Under the pieces are notes generated by a model. It was not told where the DNA came from, did not search any database, and was given only the letters and a program-made list of their open reading frames with translations. DNA of 64,000 nucleotides from Bacteroidota bacterium (GTDB lineage: Bacteria > Bacteroidota > Ignavibacteria > Ignavibacteriales > Melioribacteraceae): assembly GCA_023397505.1 (NCBI GenBank), contig JAEWUC010000003.1, positions 434,001-498,000 of the forward strand. The letters are read 5' to 3'. The position numbers and the translations under genes were made by a program. This document shows, in pieces, positions 1 through 9,242 of the stretch; within the stretch, counting starts at the first letter, position 1; every line of letters begins with the position of its first letter.

Positions 1-4
1 GGAT

Positions 5-1522
5 TTAATTTGTAAAAAGATGTTTAGAGGAAAAATCCGGATCGCATGTTAAATGTACACCGAGTTTTCTTAAGCCGCCTTCGTCTCCACGTGTGGGAAT
101 ATGGGTAATATGTACTTCGCAGCCATCGAGTTCTTTTAATTTTTCCAACGCCATTTGTGCTGCGGGGTTTGAAATAGCACTTATACTTAATGCAATTAAA
201 GTTTCTTCAAGATCAAGACTTACAACTCTTCCATTTAATATTTCTTTTTTTAAATGTTTTATTGAATTCATTATGTTCGGCGGAAGAAGCTGTAAGTTAT
301 CTGGCAAACCGGCCAAATGTTTTGACGCATTTAAAATTAAACTCGAAACGGAATGCATCAGCGGCGAATTTTTTCCTGTAATAATAGTGCCGTCGTTCAA
401 TTCAATTGCAGCGCCAACAAAAAAACCTTCATTACCCTTACCGTTTTTTTCCGCTTGAAGAGCTGCCTCTCTTGCAAATTGAACAACCTTTCTATCCTCG
501 GTTTTAGCGCCGATATTTTTCATAATCATTTCCGATCTTTGTAAAGTTTCAGCATCAACAAAACCCATTGCATATTCTGTCGCACATCTAAAATATCTTC
601 TTATAATTTCTTGATGTGCCGCCTGTTGTACAACTTCGTCGTTAATTATTCCAAAGCCTGCGCGGTTCACTCCCATGTCTGTTGGTGATTTATAAAATGA
701 TTCCTCACCGGTTATTTTTTCGATAATTCTTTTTAATAATGGGAAAGCTTCAATGTCACGGTTATAGTTCACAGTTTTTTCATTATACGCTTCGAGATGA
801 TGATGATCGATCAAGTTAACATCTTTAAGATCGACAGTTGCCGCTTCATAAGCAGCGTTTACTTTGTGATTGAGAGGCAAATTCCAAATTGGGAAAGTTT
901 CAAATTTTGCATATCCCGCTTTAACTCCTCTTTTATACTCATGATAAAATTGGCTGAGACATGTTGCAAGTTTTCCGCTGCCTGGCCCGGGTCCTGTAAC
1001 GATAACTATCGGTTTTGTTGTTTCTATATAATCATTTTCACCATAGCCTTCATCGCTGACAATCATATCAACATTATTCGGATATCCTTTTGTGGCTTTA
1101 TGCGTGTAAACTTTTACGCCTCTTCTTTCCAATTTATTTTTGAATGCTTTTGCCGAAGGTTGGTCGTCATAACGTGTAATCACAACGGCATTTATTTTTA
1201 TTCCCCATTCACGAAAATCATCAATAGTTTTAAGTGCGTCTGAATCGTATGTAATTCCAAAATCCGCACGGACTTTTTTTCTTTCAATATCACCGGCATA
1301 AATGCAAAGTATTACATCAATGTCGTCTTTTAATTTTTGAAGTAGCCGCATTTTTACATTGGGATCAAAGCCGGGTAAAACACGTGCGGCATGGTAATCG
1401 AATAAAAGTTTGCCTCCGAATTCAAGATATAATTTGCTGTTAAATCGCTCTACTCTTTTTAAAATTTCAGCCGTCTGCTCGTTTAAATATTTCTCATTAT
1501 CGAAACCGGGAGTTTTAAGCAT
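5..1522 (-). CDS. DUF1846 (UPF0371) family protein
   Basis: This 505-residue soluble protein has the usual full length of the DUF1846/UPF0371 family, and I recognise it from the whole-length pattern, including GPGPGSGKLATCLSQ near residue 178 and LIDHHHLEAYN near residue 238. The family is structurally known but has no agreed biochemical function; the glycine-rich GPGPGSGK segment resembles a nucleotide-binding loop, which is inference. There is no signal peptide, so it should be cytosolic. The ATG is supported by a GAGGAT ribosome site a few bases upstream. The stop codon lies at the very edge of the window. It stands alone, separated by about 160 bp from the next left-pointing gene. Confidence 0.85.
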   Translation of the reverse strand: MLKTPGFDNEKYLNEQTAEILKRVERFNSKLYLEFGGKLLFDYHAARVLPGFDPNVKMRLLQKLKDDIDVILCIYAGDIERKKVRADFGITYDSDALKTIDDFREWGIKINAVVITRYDDQPSAKAFKNKLERRGVKVYTHKATKGYPNNVDMIVSDEGYGENDYIETTKPIVIVTGPGPGSGKLATCLSQFYHEYKRGVKAGYAKFETFPIWNLPLNHKVNAAYEAATVDLKDVNLIDHHHLEAYNEKTVNYNRDIEAFPLLKRIIEKITGEESFYKSPTDMGVNRAGFGIINDEVVQQAAHQEIIRRYFRCATEYAMGFVDAETLQRSEMIMKNIGAKTEDRKVVQFAREAALQAEKNGKGNEGFFVGAAIELNDGTIITGKNSPLMHSVSSLILNASKHLAGLPDNLQLLPPNIMNSIKHLKKEILNGRVVSLDLEETLIALSISAISNPAAQMALEKLKELDGCEVHITHIPTRGDEGGLRKLGVHLTCDPDFSSKHLFTN

Positions 1523-1680
1523 TTTTTATCCTCAATGTGGAACTAAGATAAGTCACAAGAACTGCTTTCAAAAATAAAAATAAAATGGATATTTACATAT
1601 TGTTTAGTGTAGAAGCCGAAAAATATTATTAGGGGGATTGAAGAAAATTATTCAATTGAATTATAGCATAGAGCTCGAAT

Positions 1681-3807
1681 TTAATTTTTCCAATTTACAA
1701 TTGTATTTGCAAATACTTCTTTTTCCCCGAGCAAATCTTTGATTGTAATTATAATTTCATACCTGCCCGGCTCGTTTCGGCTGAGATCGAGCTGCAAATA
1801 AATTTGAGGATCGGTTTCAAGCGTTTTATAATTTGAAGTTAGAGTAATCTCTTCGTTTTTCCCGATGCCTAAAAATTTTATAACGGCAGTTGCGGCATTT
1901 TCCAAATCACTGCTTGGTTTTTCTTCATATTCTCTTATTGAAATTTTTTGTTCGAAATTTGTCAATCCCTCAGCATCTTTTTTGAGATTGTAAACTTCAT
2001 AGTAAATAAACAACGGCTCATCCTTTGTAAATTCTTCGGAAGGATTTGGAATTATATTAATTCCTCTTCGATTTATTGAAACAATTTTTGAAGAATCTGT
2101 TCCTGAATAATTAGCAAGAAGAACGTCGCTGATATCCAATCTTTGTGGATTGAATTTTTTTATTTTAAGATCGCTTCTATCTGCAAAAGTACCTTTGTCG
2201 GGTTCACGAATAATTTCAAACGAAGCATATCCCGAATCTGATCGTGCAATAGTATGTAATATTTTGGTCAGCATCTTCACATCGCCTTTTTTAATTTCGA
2301 AAGAAGATAAATTTCTAAATTGTTCTTCATAGTTTTTGTCGAAGAAGAAAAGCCCCGTATTATATTTTATAGCGGAATCGTTCTTTCCGAACAGAGAATC
2401 GGGAGTTGATAAGCTATAATTAACGTAAAGATCTGTATGATTTCTCCTTTCAAAATTTTTAAATTGCGCGAAAGAATATTCAACATCGAATTTTGGACCT
2501 TCGAATTTGGGATCATAAAAAGTGTGCTGTACCCTTCTAAGATTTTCTATGAAAAATTGAGTATCGCCCGCAAACTGCGTATGAAGTTTGCTTTTGGGAG
2601 CGTCGGGTGCGCTGAATTGATAATTGCCCGATGATGCCATGTCTGTAAATCCCAATGTCATTTCTTTATAATTCCAAACCTCGGTTTTTACATTCACTCC
2701 GGTGCTTTCCATACTTGGACGAATCCTCATAAAATTCAACGGTTCGCCGTAACGTAACACCGCTTCACCTCGGTCCGTTTTCCAACCCGGCTTCGCAAGT
2801 CTGGGCAATGTAAAATTAAGTTGTGCAAACGCTACACGCGAATAATGTTCAAGCAGTCTTTCATTATAATCAGTCATGTAAAGCGGATCGAAAAATTTCC
2901 AATATGCATTTATAAACTGCCGTAGTTCATAATCGCTAAAATTTTCAACAATGTTTTCGAAAGCCGGTTCAATCAAAAATTTTACGGAGTTGAATGTAAA
3001 ATCCAAACGTTCATCTTCATTCATCATGCTCAGCGCCGTTTTATATTCTTCGTAACTTTCTCTGATTTTGTGTGTTTTGTATTTTAAAAGTCCCAAACAC
3101 AAATGAATATCCTTATCGTTTTTATTTACTAGTACTAAACAATTTAGCAAGGGAATTCCTTTTCCGGGCTCTCCGATCTTTTCATAAAGAAGTGCAAGTT
3201 TTAAATTAGCATCATAATTAGTTGAATCAATTTGTAACACGGTTTGATAATATTTTTCAGCTTCATTAAAATCTTCCAAAGCATATTCCTGCAGACTCCC
3301 GTAAAATTCATCGCTCATTTTGCGTACTGAATTGTTGTATTCTGTAAAATCCTCATCTTTTAATTTACCGAGATTCAACCACGCATCGATGAACATACTG
3401 TCAAGTGCAATTATTCGCTTAAATTCTGCTTCGGAACTTCGCCGGGCAAAATCTTTCATTAATGAAGCGAAAGCTATTCCGTATTCAATATTCTGAGGTT
3501 CTATTAGAACTGCCTTTCTAAAATGTTCATAAGCTTTGTTTCGATAGTTAAAGGTATTGCGGTTAAGATAAATTTTGGCGAGTGAAAAATTTGAAGCTGC
3601 ATCGTTATATCTTTGTATTGATTCTTGAAAATATTTTTCAGCTTTTAGTGTATCTTTTGCTTTTAGCGCTTCAATTCCTTTTTGATAACTTGCTGTTTTT
3701 TCTTCGCCATCATTTATATTTGCATTAGAGTTATTAGTAAATAAAAAGATGATAAATGCCAATACAAACGGATAGTAAAAAGCTTTATTTGATTTATTTT
3801 GATTCAT
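1681..3807 (-). CDS. Secreted TPR and GWxTD domain protein
   Basis: The product has an N-terminal hydrophobic segment (FYYPFVLAFIIFLFTN), so it is probably exported or membrane-anchored. Next come TPR-like helical repeats over roughly residues 30-270 (motifs such as EKYYQTVLQIDSTNYDANLKLALLY) and then a GWxTD domain, recognised by LEHYSRVAFAQLNF and PGWKTDRGEAVLRYGEP. GWxTD proteins are typical of Bacteroidota, Ignavibacteria and Acidobacteria; their function is not established. The start at 3807 (MNQNKSNKAF) is preferred to an in-frame ATG 17 codons upstream because it places the signal segment at the N-terminus. The C-terminal ~200 residues look beta-rich. Divergent from the DUF5916 gene. 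Confidence 0.75.
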   Translation of the reverse strand: MNQNKSNKAFYYPFVLAFIIFLFTNNSNANINDGEEKTASYQKGIEALKAKDTLKAEKYFQESIQRYNDAASNFSLAKIYLNRNTFNYRNKAYEHFRKAVLIEPQNIEYGIAFASLMKDFARRSSEAEFKRIIALDSMFIDAWLNLGKLKDEDFTEYNNSVRKMSDEFYGSLQEYALEDFNEAEKYYQTVLQIDSTNYDANLKLALLYEKIGEPGKGIPLLNCLVLVNKNDKDIHLCLGLLKYKTHKIRESYEEYKTALSMMNEDERLDFTFNSVKFLIEPAFENIVENFSDYELRQFINAYWKFFDPLYMTDYNERLLEHYSRVAFAQLNFTLPRLAKPGWKTDRGEAVLRYGEPLNFMRIRPSMESTGVNVKTEVWNYKEMTLGFTDMASSGNYQFSAPDAPKSKLHTQFAGDTQFFIENLRRVQHTFYDPKFEGPKFDVEYSFAQFKNFERRNHTDLYVNYSLSTPDSLFGKNDSAIKYNTGLFFFDKNYEEQFRNLSSFEIKKGDVKMLTKILHTIARSDSGYASFEIIREPDKGTFADRSDLKIKKFNPQRLDISDVLLANYSGTDSSKIVSINRRGINIIPNPSEEFTKDEPLFIYYEVYNLKKDAEGLTNFEQKISIREYEEKPSSDLENAATAVIKFLGIGKNEEITLTSNYKTLETDPQIYLQLDLSRNEPGRYEIIITIKDLLGEKEVFANTIVNWKN

Positions 3808-3954
3808 TATCGTTAACACGTTTGTATTGAACTTAGCAACAATAAAAAGGAAAATCAATTCAAAATCCTGATCAATTATTTTTTAAAAATTCTTATGATT
3901 ACTGCAACCTTATTTATAAAGAGTCCGTCTAAAAAACAGAAAGAGAGAGACATA

Positions 3955-6105
3955 ATGAAAAAATTTTTTACTGTAATACTGCTTTTACCGGTGTTAATTA
4001 ACGCAGCAAATGAAGATAAAACCATGTCTCTAAAAAAAATAAACGAGCCGATTAAAATAGACGGCAATATAGATGCTTTATGGTCGAATGCCGATTCGGT
4101 AGACAATTTTTTCCAACTTGCACCGTTTTACGGAAAGGAACCATCAAAGAGAACATACGCAAAAGTCTTGACCACAGATAATTCTCTTTATTGTTTAATA
4201 GTTAGTTTCGACGATAGAAAAAATATTCAGAACACAACCGGTAAATTGGATGAATTTGCAGGAGATGTAGTTTCAATTATGTTCGATACATTCGGCGATA
4301 AACGTTCAGCTTATAAATTTGCGGTAAGTGCTTCGGGAGTTCGAATGGATTGCCGACTTCTCGACGACGCGCGCAACCGAGATTACAGCTGGGACGGCAT
4401 TTGGTTTTCCGACGCAAAAATTTACGACTGGGGTTTTGTCGTTGAAATGGAAATTCCATACAAATCGATTCAGTACAACGAAGAATTGAATTTTTGGGGA
4501 TTGGATTTTGACAGGTGGCGCCCGCAAGATGCTGAAGATTTATATTGGTGCAATTACGAGCAGAACGAAGGACAACGCATTTCAAAATTCGGCAAACTAT
4601 TGTTCGAAGATTTCAAACCTTCAATAAAGGGTTTGAATCTTGAATTCTACCCGACTGCATTCGGAAAAATTACTTATCTCGATGATGGGAAATATAAAGT
4701 TGACCCGAATGCCGGGCTCGATATTTTTTACAATCCTTCCCCCCAATTAACTTTGCAGGCAACTGCTAATCCAGACTTTGCTCAGATTGAAGCTGATCCC
4801 TATTCATTTAATATTTCGCGTTACGAATCTTACTTTTCCGAAAAACGGCCTTTCTTCACTCAAGGCAACGAAATCTTTATGCCATCAGGCAAACAAAGAA
4901 ATACCGGTTTTTATAGTCCTCTCGAACTTTTTTATTCAAGAAGAATCGGTAAAAAATTAGCAGATGGTTCCGAAGTACCGATTACATTTGGTACAAAAGC
5001 ATTTGGCAGAATTGACGATTGGGAATACGGCGGTTTTGTAGCGAGAACCCCAAGTAAGGATTATGATAATAATGGTTCTTCCAAAACAGAGCCGGAAGCA
5101 ACTTTTATTTCCGGCAGAATTAAAAAAACAATCGGCGATAACTCAAATATCGGCGTGTTGTTTGTAAGTAAACAGTCAATGAATAAAACAGACGGTGTTA
5201 TTGATATCGACGGCGCGTTGAGAGAATCCAATTGGCAGCTTTCATATCAATTTGCCAGATCAATTAATAATTCAGAAGGCGGTTATGCTGCTTCAGCAGG
5301 GTTTACCAAGTTAAGTGATACATGGCTTACATATTTGCGCGGAAGAACCATAACTAATGATTTTAATGTTGACCAGGTTGGTTTTGTGCCGTGGAAAGGT
5401 ACTTCGCAAATGGTTGGAATAACAGGACCAGTCTGGTATCCTGAAAAAGGTGCCGTTTCGCAAGTGTTGATTTATACCGGACCAATTTTATATCACGAAG
5501 AAGTCGATAAGTTTACAGATTACGGTTGGATATTCGGTTATAATATGCAGTTCCGCAGCAACTGGGGTTTTGAAATTGAATTGGATATAATTAAAGCAAA
5601 AGACTCCGATGTAAAATATGATAACAATACACTCAGCTTAAGTTCGTGGTATAATATTAGTCCAAGGTGGAGCGGCAACTTATACGGCGGATATGAAAAA
5701 ACATATAACTTTTTACGTGAGTATCTTTCATTTTATTCATGGGCCGGAATTGAATTTTCATGGAAAGCAGCAAGTATAGTTCAGCTTGGAACATCATTCG
5801 ATATGTGGATTGAAGGAAATCCTAATAATGACATAGAAGAAATAACTTACAACGCACGTCCGTGGGTTTCTGTTACACCTATTAACGATCTCAACTTTTA
5901 CATTTATGTAGATAATTTGTATTTGCGATCGACTCAACAAATGGAAAGAATTTTTCTCGGTGCATTGTTCTCATATCAATTTTCACCAAAAAGTTGGATT
6001 TACCTTGCATTAAATGAAGCGCGAGATAGAAATAATACCGAAAGAAATATGAATCTGACTGATCGCGTAAGCGTATTCAAAATAAAATATCTTTATTACT
6101 TATAA
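3955..6105 (+). CDS. DUF5916 outer-membrane protein with CBM9-like N-terminal domain
   Basis: A signal peptide (MKKFFTVILLLPVLINA) is followed by a carbohydrate-binding-family-9-like domain (about residues 25-220, with INEPIKIDGNIDALWSNADS and YSWDGIWFSDAKIYDWGF) and then a long beta-rich region of the DUF5916 type, probably an outer-membrane barrel (FSEKRPFFTQGNEIF is a hallmark stretch). Family members sit in the outer membrane of Bacteroidota and Ignavibacteria; some are linked by context to carbohydrate uptake, but the role is unproven. The start at 3955 has a GAGAGA ribosome site and a proper signal peptide; an upstream in-frame ATG would add 20 unhelpful residues. A hairpin follows the stop. 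Confidence 0.85.
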   Translation: MKKFFTVILLLPVLINAANEDKTMSLKKINEPIKIDGNIDALWSNADSVDNFFQLAPFYGKEPSKRTYAKVLTTDNSLYCLIVSFDDRKNIQNTTGKLDEFAGDVVSIMFDTFGDKRSAYKFAVSASGVRMDCRLLDDARNRDYSWDGIWFSDAKIYDWGFVVEMEIPYKSIQYNEELNFWGLDFDRWRPQDAEDLYWCNYEQNEGQRISKFGKLLFEDFKPSIKGLNLEFYPTAFGKITYLDDGKYKVDPNAGLDIFYNPSPQLTLQATANPDFAQIEADPYSFNISRYESYFSEKRPFFTQGNEIFMPSGKQRNTGFYSPLELFYSRRIGKKLADGSEVPITFGTKAFGRIDDWEYGGFVARTPSKDYDNNGSSKTEPEATFISGRIKKTIGDNSNIGVLFVSKQSMNKTDGVIDIDGALRESNWQLSYQFARSINNSEGGYAASAGFTKLSDTWLTYLRGRTITNDFNVDQVGFVPWKGTSQMVGITGPVWYPEKGAVSQVLIYTGPILYHEEVDKFTDYGWIFGYNMQFRSNWGFEIELDIIKAKDSDVKYDNNTLSLSSWYNISPRWSGNLYGGYEKTYNFLREYLSFYSWAGIEFSWKAASIVQLGTSFDMWIEGNPNNDIEEITYNARPWVSVTPINDLNFYIYVDNLYLRSTQQMERIFLGALFSYQFSPKSWIYLALNEARDRNNTERNMNLTDRVSVFKIKYLYYL

Positions 6106-6122
6106 AGTTGCCCATCCAAAAT

Positions 6123-6162
6123 AGTGTCGAGGATATTTTGATGTTTGAGTATTCTCGACACT
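6123..6162 (+). terminator. Hairpin after the DUF5916 gene
   Basis: A 9-bp perfect stem (AGTGTCGAG at 6123-6131 and CTCGACACT at 6154-6162) is followed by a T-rich run, CATTTCTTTTT. It begins 18 bp after the stop codon and is a plausible, though long-looped, rho-independent terminator. Confidence 0.5.
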
Positions 6163-6267
6163 CATTTCTTTTTAATAGATATTTCAGCAATGCAGAAATA
6201 ATTTCACTTTCTAATTTATTTTGTAAAACATTTGTAATTTAGAAAAGCCAATCTAGAGGGTATTGAA

Positions 6268-6693
6268 ATGGCTTACAGATTTATAGAGCACTCGGCTGAC
6301 ATAGCCGCGGAAATTGAGGCAATTACAATTGAAGATTTGTTTTCACTTTCGTGCCATGCCTGGCGCGATGCCGCGGTTGAAAGTATAGACGTTTCTTCAA
6401 CAGAATGGAAATTCTTGTACTTTAAAGCCGGCACTTTGGAAGAACTTCTCTCCGAATTGTTGAATGAAATAAACAGGTTGTTGTTTTCAGGGGATTGGAT
6501 TATTAATTCTATTGATGACATGAAAATAGTATTCGAAGAAAATGAAATAAAATTATACGCAGATATTTACGGCTCACCCTTTAATTCTGAAAACTTTACT
6601 ATAAAACAAGAAATAAAAATCATCACCGTTGGTAAAGAACAAATTAAAAAGATTGATGATATGTATAAAACACAAATTATGTTCAAGCTATAG
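6268..6693 (+). CDS. Archease family protein
   Basis: The 141-residue product matches the archease family in length and key stretches: the N-terminal FIEHSADIAAEIEA (family pattern EHTAD), the LEELLSELLNEINRLLFSGDW helix, and a basic-acidic C-terminus. Archease assists the RNA ligase RtcB by promoting guanylylation and metal loading; acidic residues, here including D11, coordinate metal. No rtcB gene lies in this window, so the partner would be elsewhere. Ribosome site AGAGGGTATTGAA lies just upstream of the ATG. The gene is single, between a hairpin and a dispersed repeat. Confidence 0.8.
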   Translation: MAYRFIEHSADIAAEIEAITIEDLFSLSCHAWRDAAVESIDVSSTEWKFLYFKAGTLEELLSELLNEINRLLFSGDWIINSIDDMKIVFEENEIKLYADIYGSPFNSENFTIKQEIKIITVGKEQIKKIDDMYKTQIMFKL

Positions 6694-6828
6694 AAACAAA
6701 TCGACCTAATTTTTTCTCATTGATAATCTTGTATTCATTCAATACTTTGCCTCGGCAAAATTTTTCAAAACTATCCATATAAAACTTGTGTGCAGAGTTT
6801 CATTTCATATTTCATCAAACCATTTATT

Positions 6829-6979
6829 AGAGACCTTTGAAAAAAATTGTTTGTCATTTCGATCCCGATTTATCGGGAGAGCTTACCTCGTCTCCGACGA
6901 GTCGGAGCGGGAAATCTTTAATTTTAATAAGATTTCTCAGTCGTTTCGCTCCTTCGAAATGACATTTTTGCATTTTGCG
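6829..6979. repeat. Dispersed palindromic repeat, family A copy 1 (MITE-like)
   Basis: The ends are imperfect inverted copies: TTGTTTGTCATTTCGA near 6848 and TTCGAAATGACATTTTTG near 6953. The core carries the pair GAAATCTTTAA / AAGATTTCTC, and small hairpins (TCCCGAT-TT-ATCGGGA at 6863-6878; CTCCGAC-GA-GTCGGAG) sit inside. Three further copies occur at 31.9, 32.1 and 33.7 kb. The open frame here has no support as a gene. The rest of the 6694-7041 gap shows nothing I can assign. Confidence 0.75.
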
Positions 6980-7041
6980 TATGTATCTAATATTCAATTC
7001 AACAAATAACAATGAATTCAAAATCTCACTTGGAAGGCAAT

Positions 7042-8280
7042 ATGAAGACTAAAAAATCTTTATTCTTATTATTTTTAATTCCAACCCTACTATTCTCTCA
7101 AGGTGAAGCCGCATTTCCGTTTTTAACATTGCAGCAATCCACGATGTTAATGGGTGCCGGTCAGATAGGTGCCGCGTTACAAATGAAAGAAGCTTCGGGA
7201 TTTTATTTTAACCCGGCACAACTCGGTTATTTTTCAAGAGAAGACAATATTGCAGTTTTTGCAATGCCCGAAAAAACAAAATGGCTTCCACACTATTTTG
7301 GAAATATTAGTTTTAATTCATACGGTCTAGCTGCAGGAAATAATTTTAACAAATCTTCCGGACTTCCTCTTTCCGTCGGAGTAGGTTACATTCATAACAA
7401 ATTTGATTATGGAGAATACATACAGTACAATCCTAACGGAACATATCAAAAATATAACAGCTATGATTCATTCGATTACTTTGGTGTCGGCGCCGGTTAC
7501 GATGTAGGTATAGTTTTAAATGCTGGGATAGCTTATAAACATTTTGCATCATCAATACCGTTCACAAACGAAACCGGATACACTTCAATAAAAAAATATA
7601 ACGGCAGCGCATTCGATTTTGGATTTATGATGAATGCTCCTCTGTCAAAATTATTATTTGATGATGTTAGAATTATTTTGGATGAGTATTCTATAATTAA
7701 ACCAAATTTTGATTTTACTGTCGGCTACTCTTTAACAAACTACGGAGATGAAATATATTTTGTCGATCCGACGCAAAAAGATCCAATAGCAAGGACTGCA
7801 CGTCTTGGATACACAATAGGTTTATCAGCCGATCTTGTACTCAAACAAACAAAAATTACAATTGTTGATTATTCATTCACTGCTGAAGCTGAGGATATTT
7901 TAATCAATAGAACCAATAATTTCGATTTGAGCTACGATAATATTTTCGGAAAAATCACTATAGGCAAACATCTAATTAATTTGAACGGCGACCAATCCGT
8001 TGTCGTTCACAAAGGACATATTTTAAGATTATTCGATACAGTAATAATTACCACTGGACGGTATAATGGTCGAGGTTTTGCTAATATTAAATCGAATGGA
8101 CTCGGTATATCATTGGAAGGAATTTTCAAGATGCTTAATTCAGCAAGCAACAATACTCTACTCAGCTATATAACTAAAAATTTTAATGTTGAATACTATA
8201 CATCTACAAACTTCTTGGATTCAGAATTGGAAACCGATTTCAAATCAATAATACTATATTTTAGAGGCATCAACTTGTAA
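7042..8280 (+). CDS. PorV/PorQ-like outer-membrane barrel protein
   Basis: A signal peptide (MKTKKSLFLLFLIPTLLFSQ) leads a beta-rich protein whose N-terminal pattern, QQSTMLMGAGQIGAAL followed by FYFNPAQLGYF, resembles the PorV/PorQ/UPF0164 family (G-A-x-A ... NPA). PorV-type proteins are FadL-like barrels that shuttle type IX secretion cargo, but many paralogues in this lineage have no known role, and I would not equate this one with PorV itself. The start at 7042 is chosen for its GGAAGG ribosome site and signal peptide, over an upstream in-frame ATG at 7012. It is followed by a terminator-like hairpin. Confidence 0.65.
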   Translation: MKTKKSLFLLFLIPTLLFSQGEAAFPFLTLQQSTMLMGAGQIGAALQMKEASGFYFNPAQLGYFSREDNIAVFAMPEKTKWLPHYFGNISFNSYGLAAGNNFNKSSGLPLSVGVGYIHNKFDYGEYIQYNPNGTYQKYNSYDSFDYFGVGAGYDVGIVLNAGIAYKHFASSIPFTNETGYTSIKKYNGSAFDFGFMMNAPLSKLLFDDVRIILDEYSIIKPNFDFTVGYSLTNYGDEIYFVDPTQKDPIARTARLGYTIGLSADLVLKQTKITIVDYSFTAEAEDILINRTNNFDLSYDNIFGKITIGKHLINLNGDQSVVVHKGHILRLFDTVIITTGRYNGRGFANIKSNGLGISLEGIFKMLNSASNNTLLSYITKNFNVEYYTSTNFLDSELETDFKSIILYFRGINL

Positions 8281-8290
8281 TTATATTAAT

Positions 8291-8320
8291 AAACCCGGCG
8301 AATTCCGGTTTTTATTTTTA
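8291..8320 (+). terminator. Rho-independent terminator
   Basis: AAACCCGG and CCGGTTTTT form a short stem with one bulged C, followed by a T-rich stretch (TTTTTATTTTTA), 10 bp after the stop of the PorV-like gene. Confidence 0.55.
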
Positions 8321-8408
8321 CTTAATCAGCTTATTATTTTTAAATAACCTTTTGAGCTTTCATTCTATTCTAATAAATTAATAATGCTAATTATAGAATG
8401 AGAATAAA

Positions 8409-9203
8409 ATGAAATCTACAATTAACGGTTTATCGGTAAATACATGCGGCAGTCCCAAAAGACAATCAATTATTTTTATACACGGCTTTCCATACGATCA
8501 TACAATGTGGGAAAACCAGGTTGAATTATTGAAGAATGATTATTACTGTATTGCTTACGATGTTCGCGGACTCGGCGAAAGCTATGTTGGCGACGGGCAA
8601 TATATGATGGAGTTTTTTGTTGACGATCTTTTTTCGATTATCAAAGAATTAAAATTGCGGAAACCAATTCTTTGCGGTTTATCCATGGGCGGATATATTG
8701 CTTTGAGAGCGGTTGAGAAAAATCAAAACGCATTTGGCGGATTAATTTTATGCGATACACGTTCCGATGCCGACGACAACGCAGGCAAATTAAAACGTGC
8801 CGAAAATATAAATATGATTAACACTGAAGGCATTGTTAAATTTTGCAATATGTTTGTTACAAATACATTTGCCGAAGAAACTCCTATAGAAGACGAAAAA
8901 TTGTATTCAAAAATACTTAACAAAACATATTCGCAAAATCCAACCGGCGTTAAAGGTTGTATTATTGCAATCGGCAGCCGTACGGATACAACTCCTTTTC
9001 TTACTAAAATAATACTTCCAACATTGGTAATAGTCGGTTCGTTCGATAAATTAACACCGCCTCCGCTAATGAGGTCAATGGCAGAGAAAATTCCGGATTC
9101 GGAATTGGGGATTATTCCTCGTGCTGGACACATGACTCCGCTGGAGAATCCTGATGCGGTTAATGATTTGATTGTTGGATTTTTAAAAAGAAGAATACTT
9201 TAA
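8409..9203 (+). CDS. Alpha/beta-fold hydrolase
   Basis: The 264-residue protein is a standard cytosolic alpha/beta hydrolase. It has an oxyanion-hole HGFPYDHTMW motif near residue 25, the nucleophile elbow GLSMGG with Ser92, an acid at Asp213 (VGSFDKLTPP) and the base His241 (RAGHMTPLENP). This layout resembles 3-oxoadipate enol-lactonase and related esterases, but no aromatic-degradation genes lie nearby, so the substrate is unknown. No signal peptide is present. It is transcribed alone and ends at a hairpin shared with a convergent gene. Confidence 0.85.
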   Translation: MKSTINGLSVNTCGSPKRQSIIFIHGFPYDHTMWENQVELLKNDYYCIAYDVRGLGESYVGDGQYMMEFFVDDLFSIIKELKLRKPILCGLSMGGYIALRAVEKNQNAFGGLILCDTRSDADDNAGKLKRAENINMINTEGIVKFCNMFVTNTFAEETPIEDEKLYSKILNKTYSQNPTGVKGCIIAIGSRTDTTPFLTKIILPTLVIVGSFDKLTPPPLMRSMAEKIPDSELGIIPRAGHMTPLENPDAVNDLIVGFLKRRIL

Positions 9204-9238
9204 TTTGTATTGGAGGCAAGATTTGCCTCCGCTACAAA
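9204..9238. repeat. Palindromic hairpin between convergent genes
   Basis: TTTGTA-tt-GGAGGCAA-gat-TTGCCTCC-gc-TACAAA forms a nearly continuous stem right after the hydrolase stop and just before the stop of the convergent gene. It probably works as a bidirectional terminator. Its TACAA end is shared with hairpins at 32275 and 44593. Confidence 0.6.
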
Positions 9239-9242
9239 ATTT

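Noticed and set aside
4277..4585. Minus-strand frames opposite the DUF5916 gene
   Set aside because: They mirror a well-supported gene and have no homology-like features.
6788..7009. A 73-codon plus-strand frame upstream of the PorV-like gene
   Set aside because: It is read through the family A repeat; no ribosome site, no protein-like pattern.
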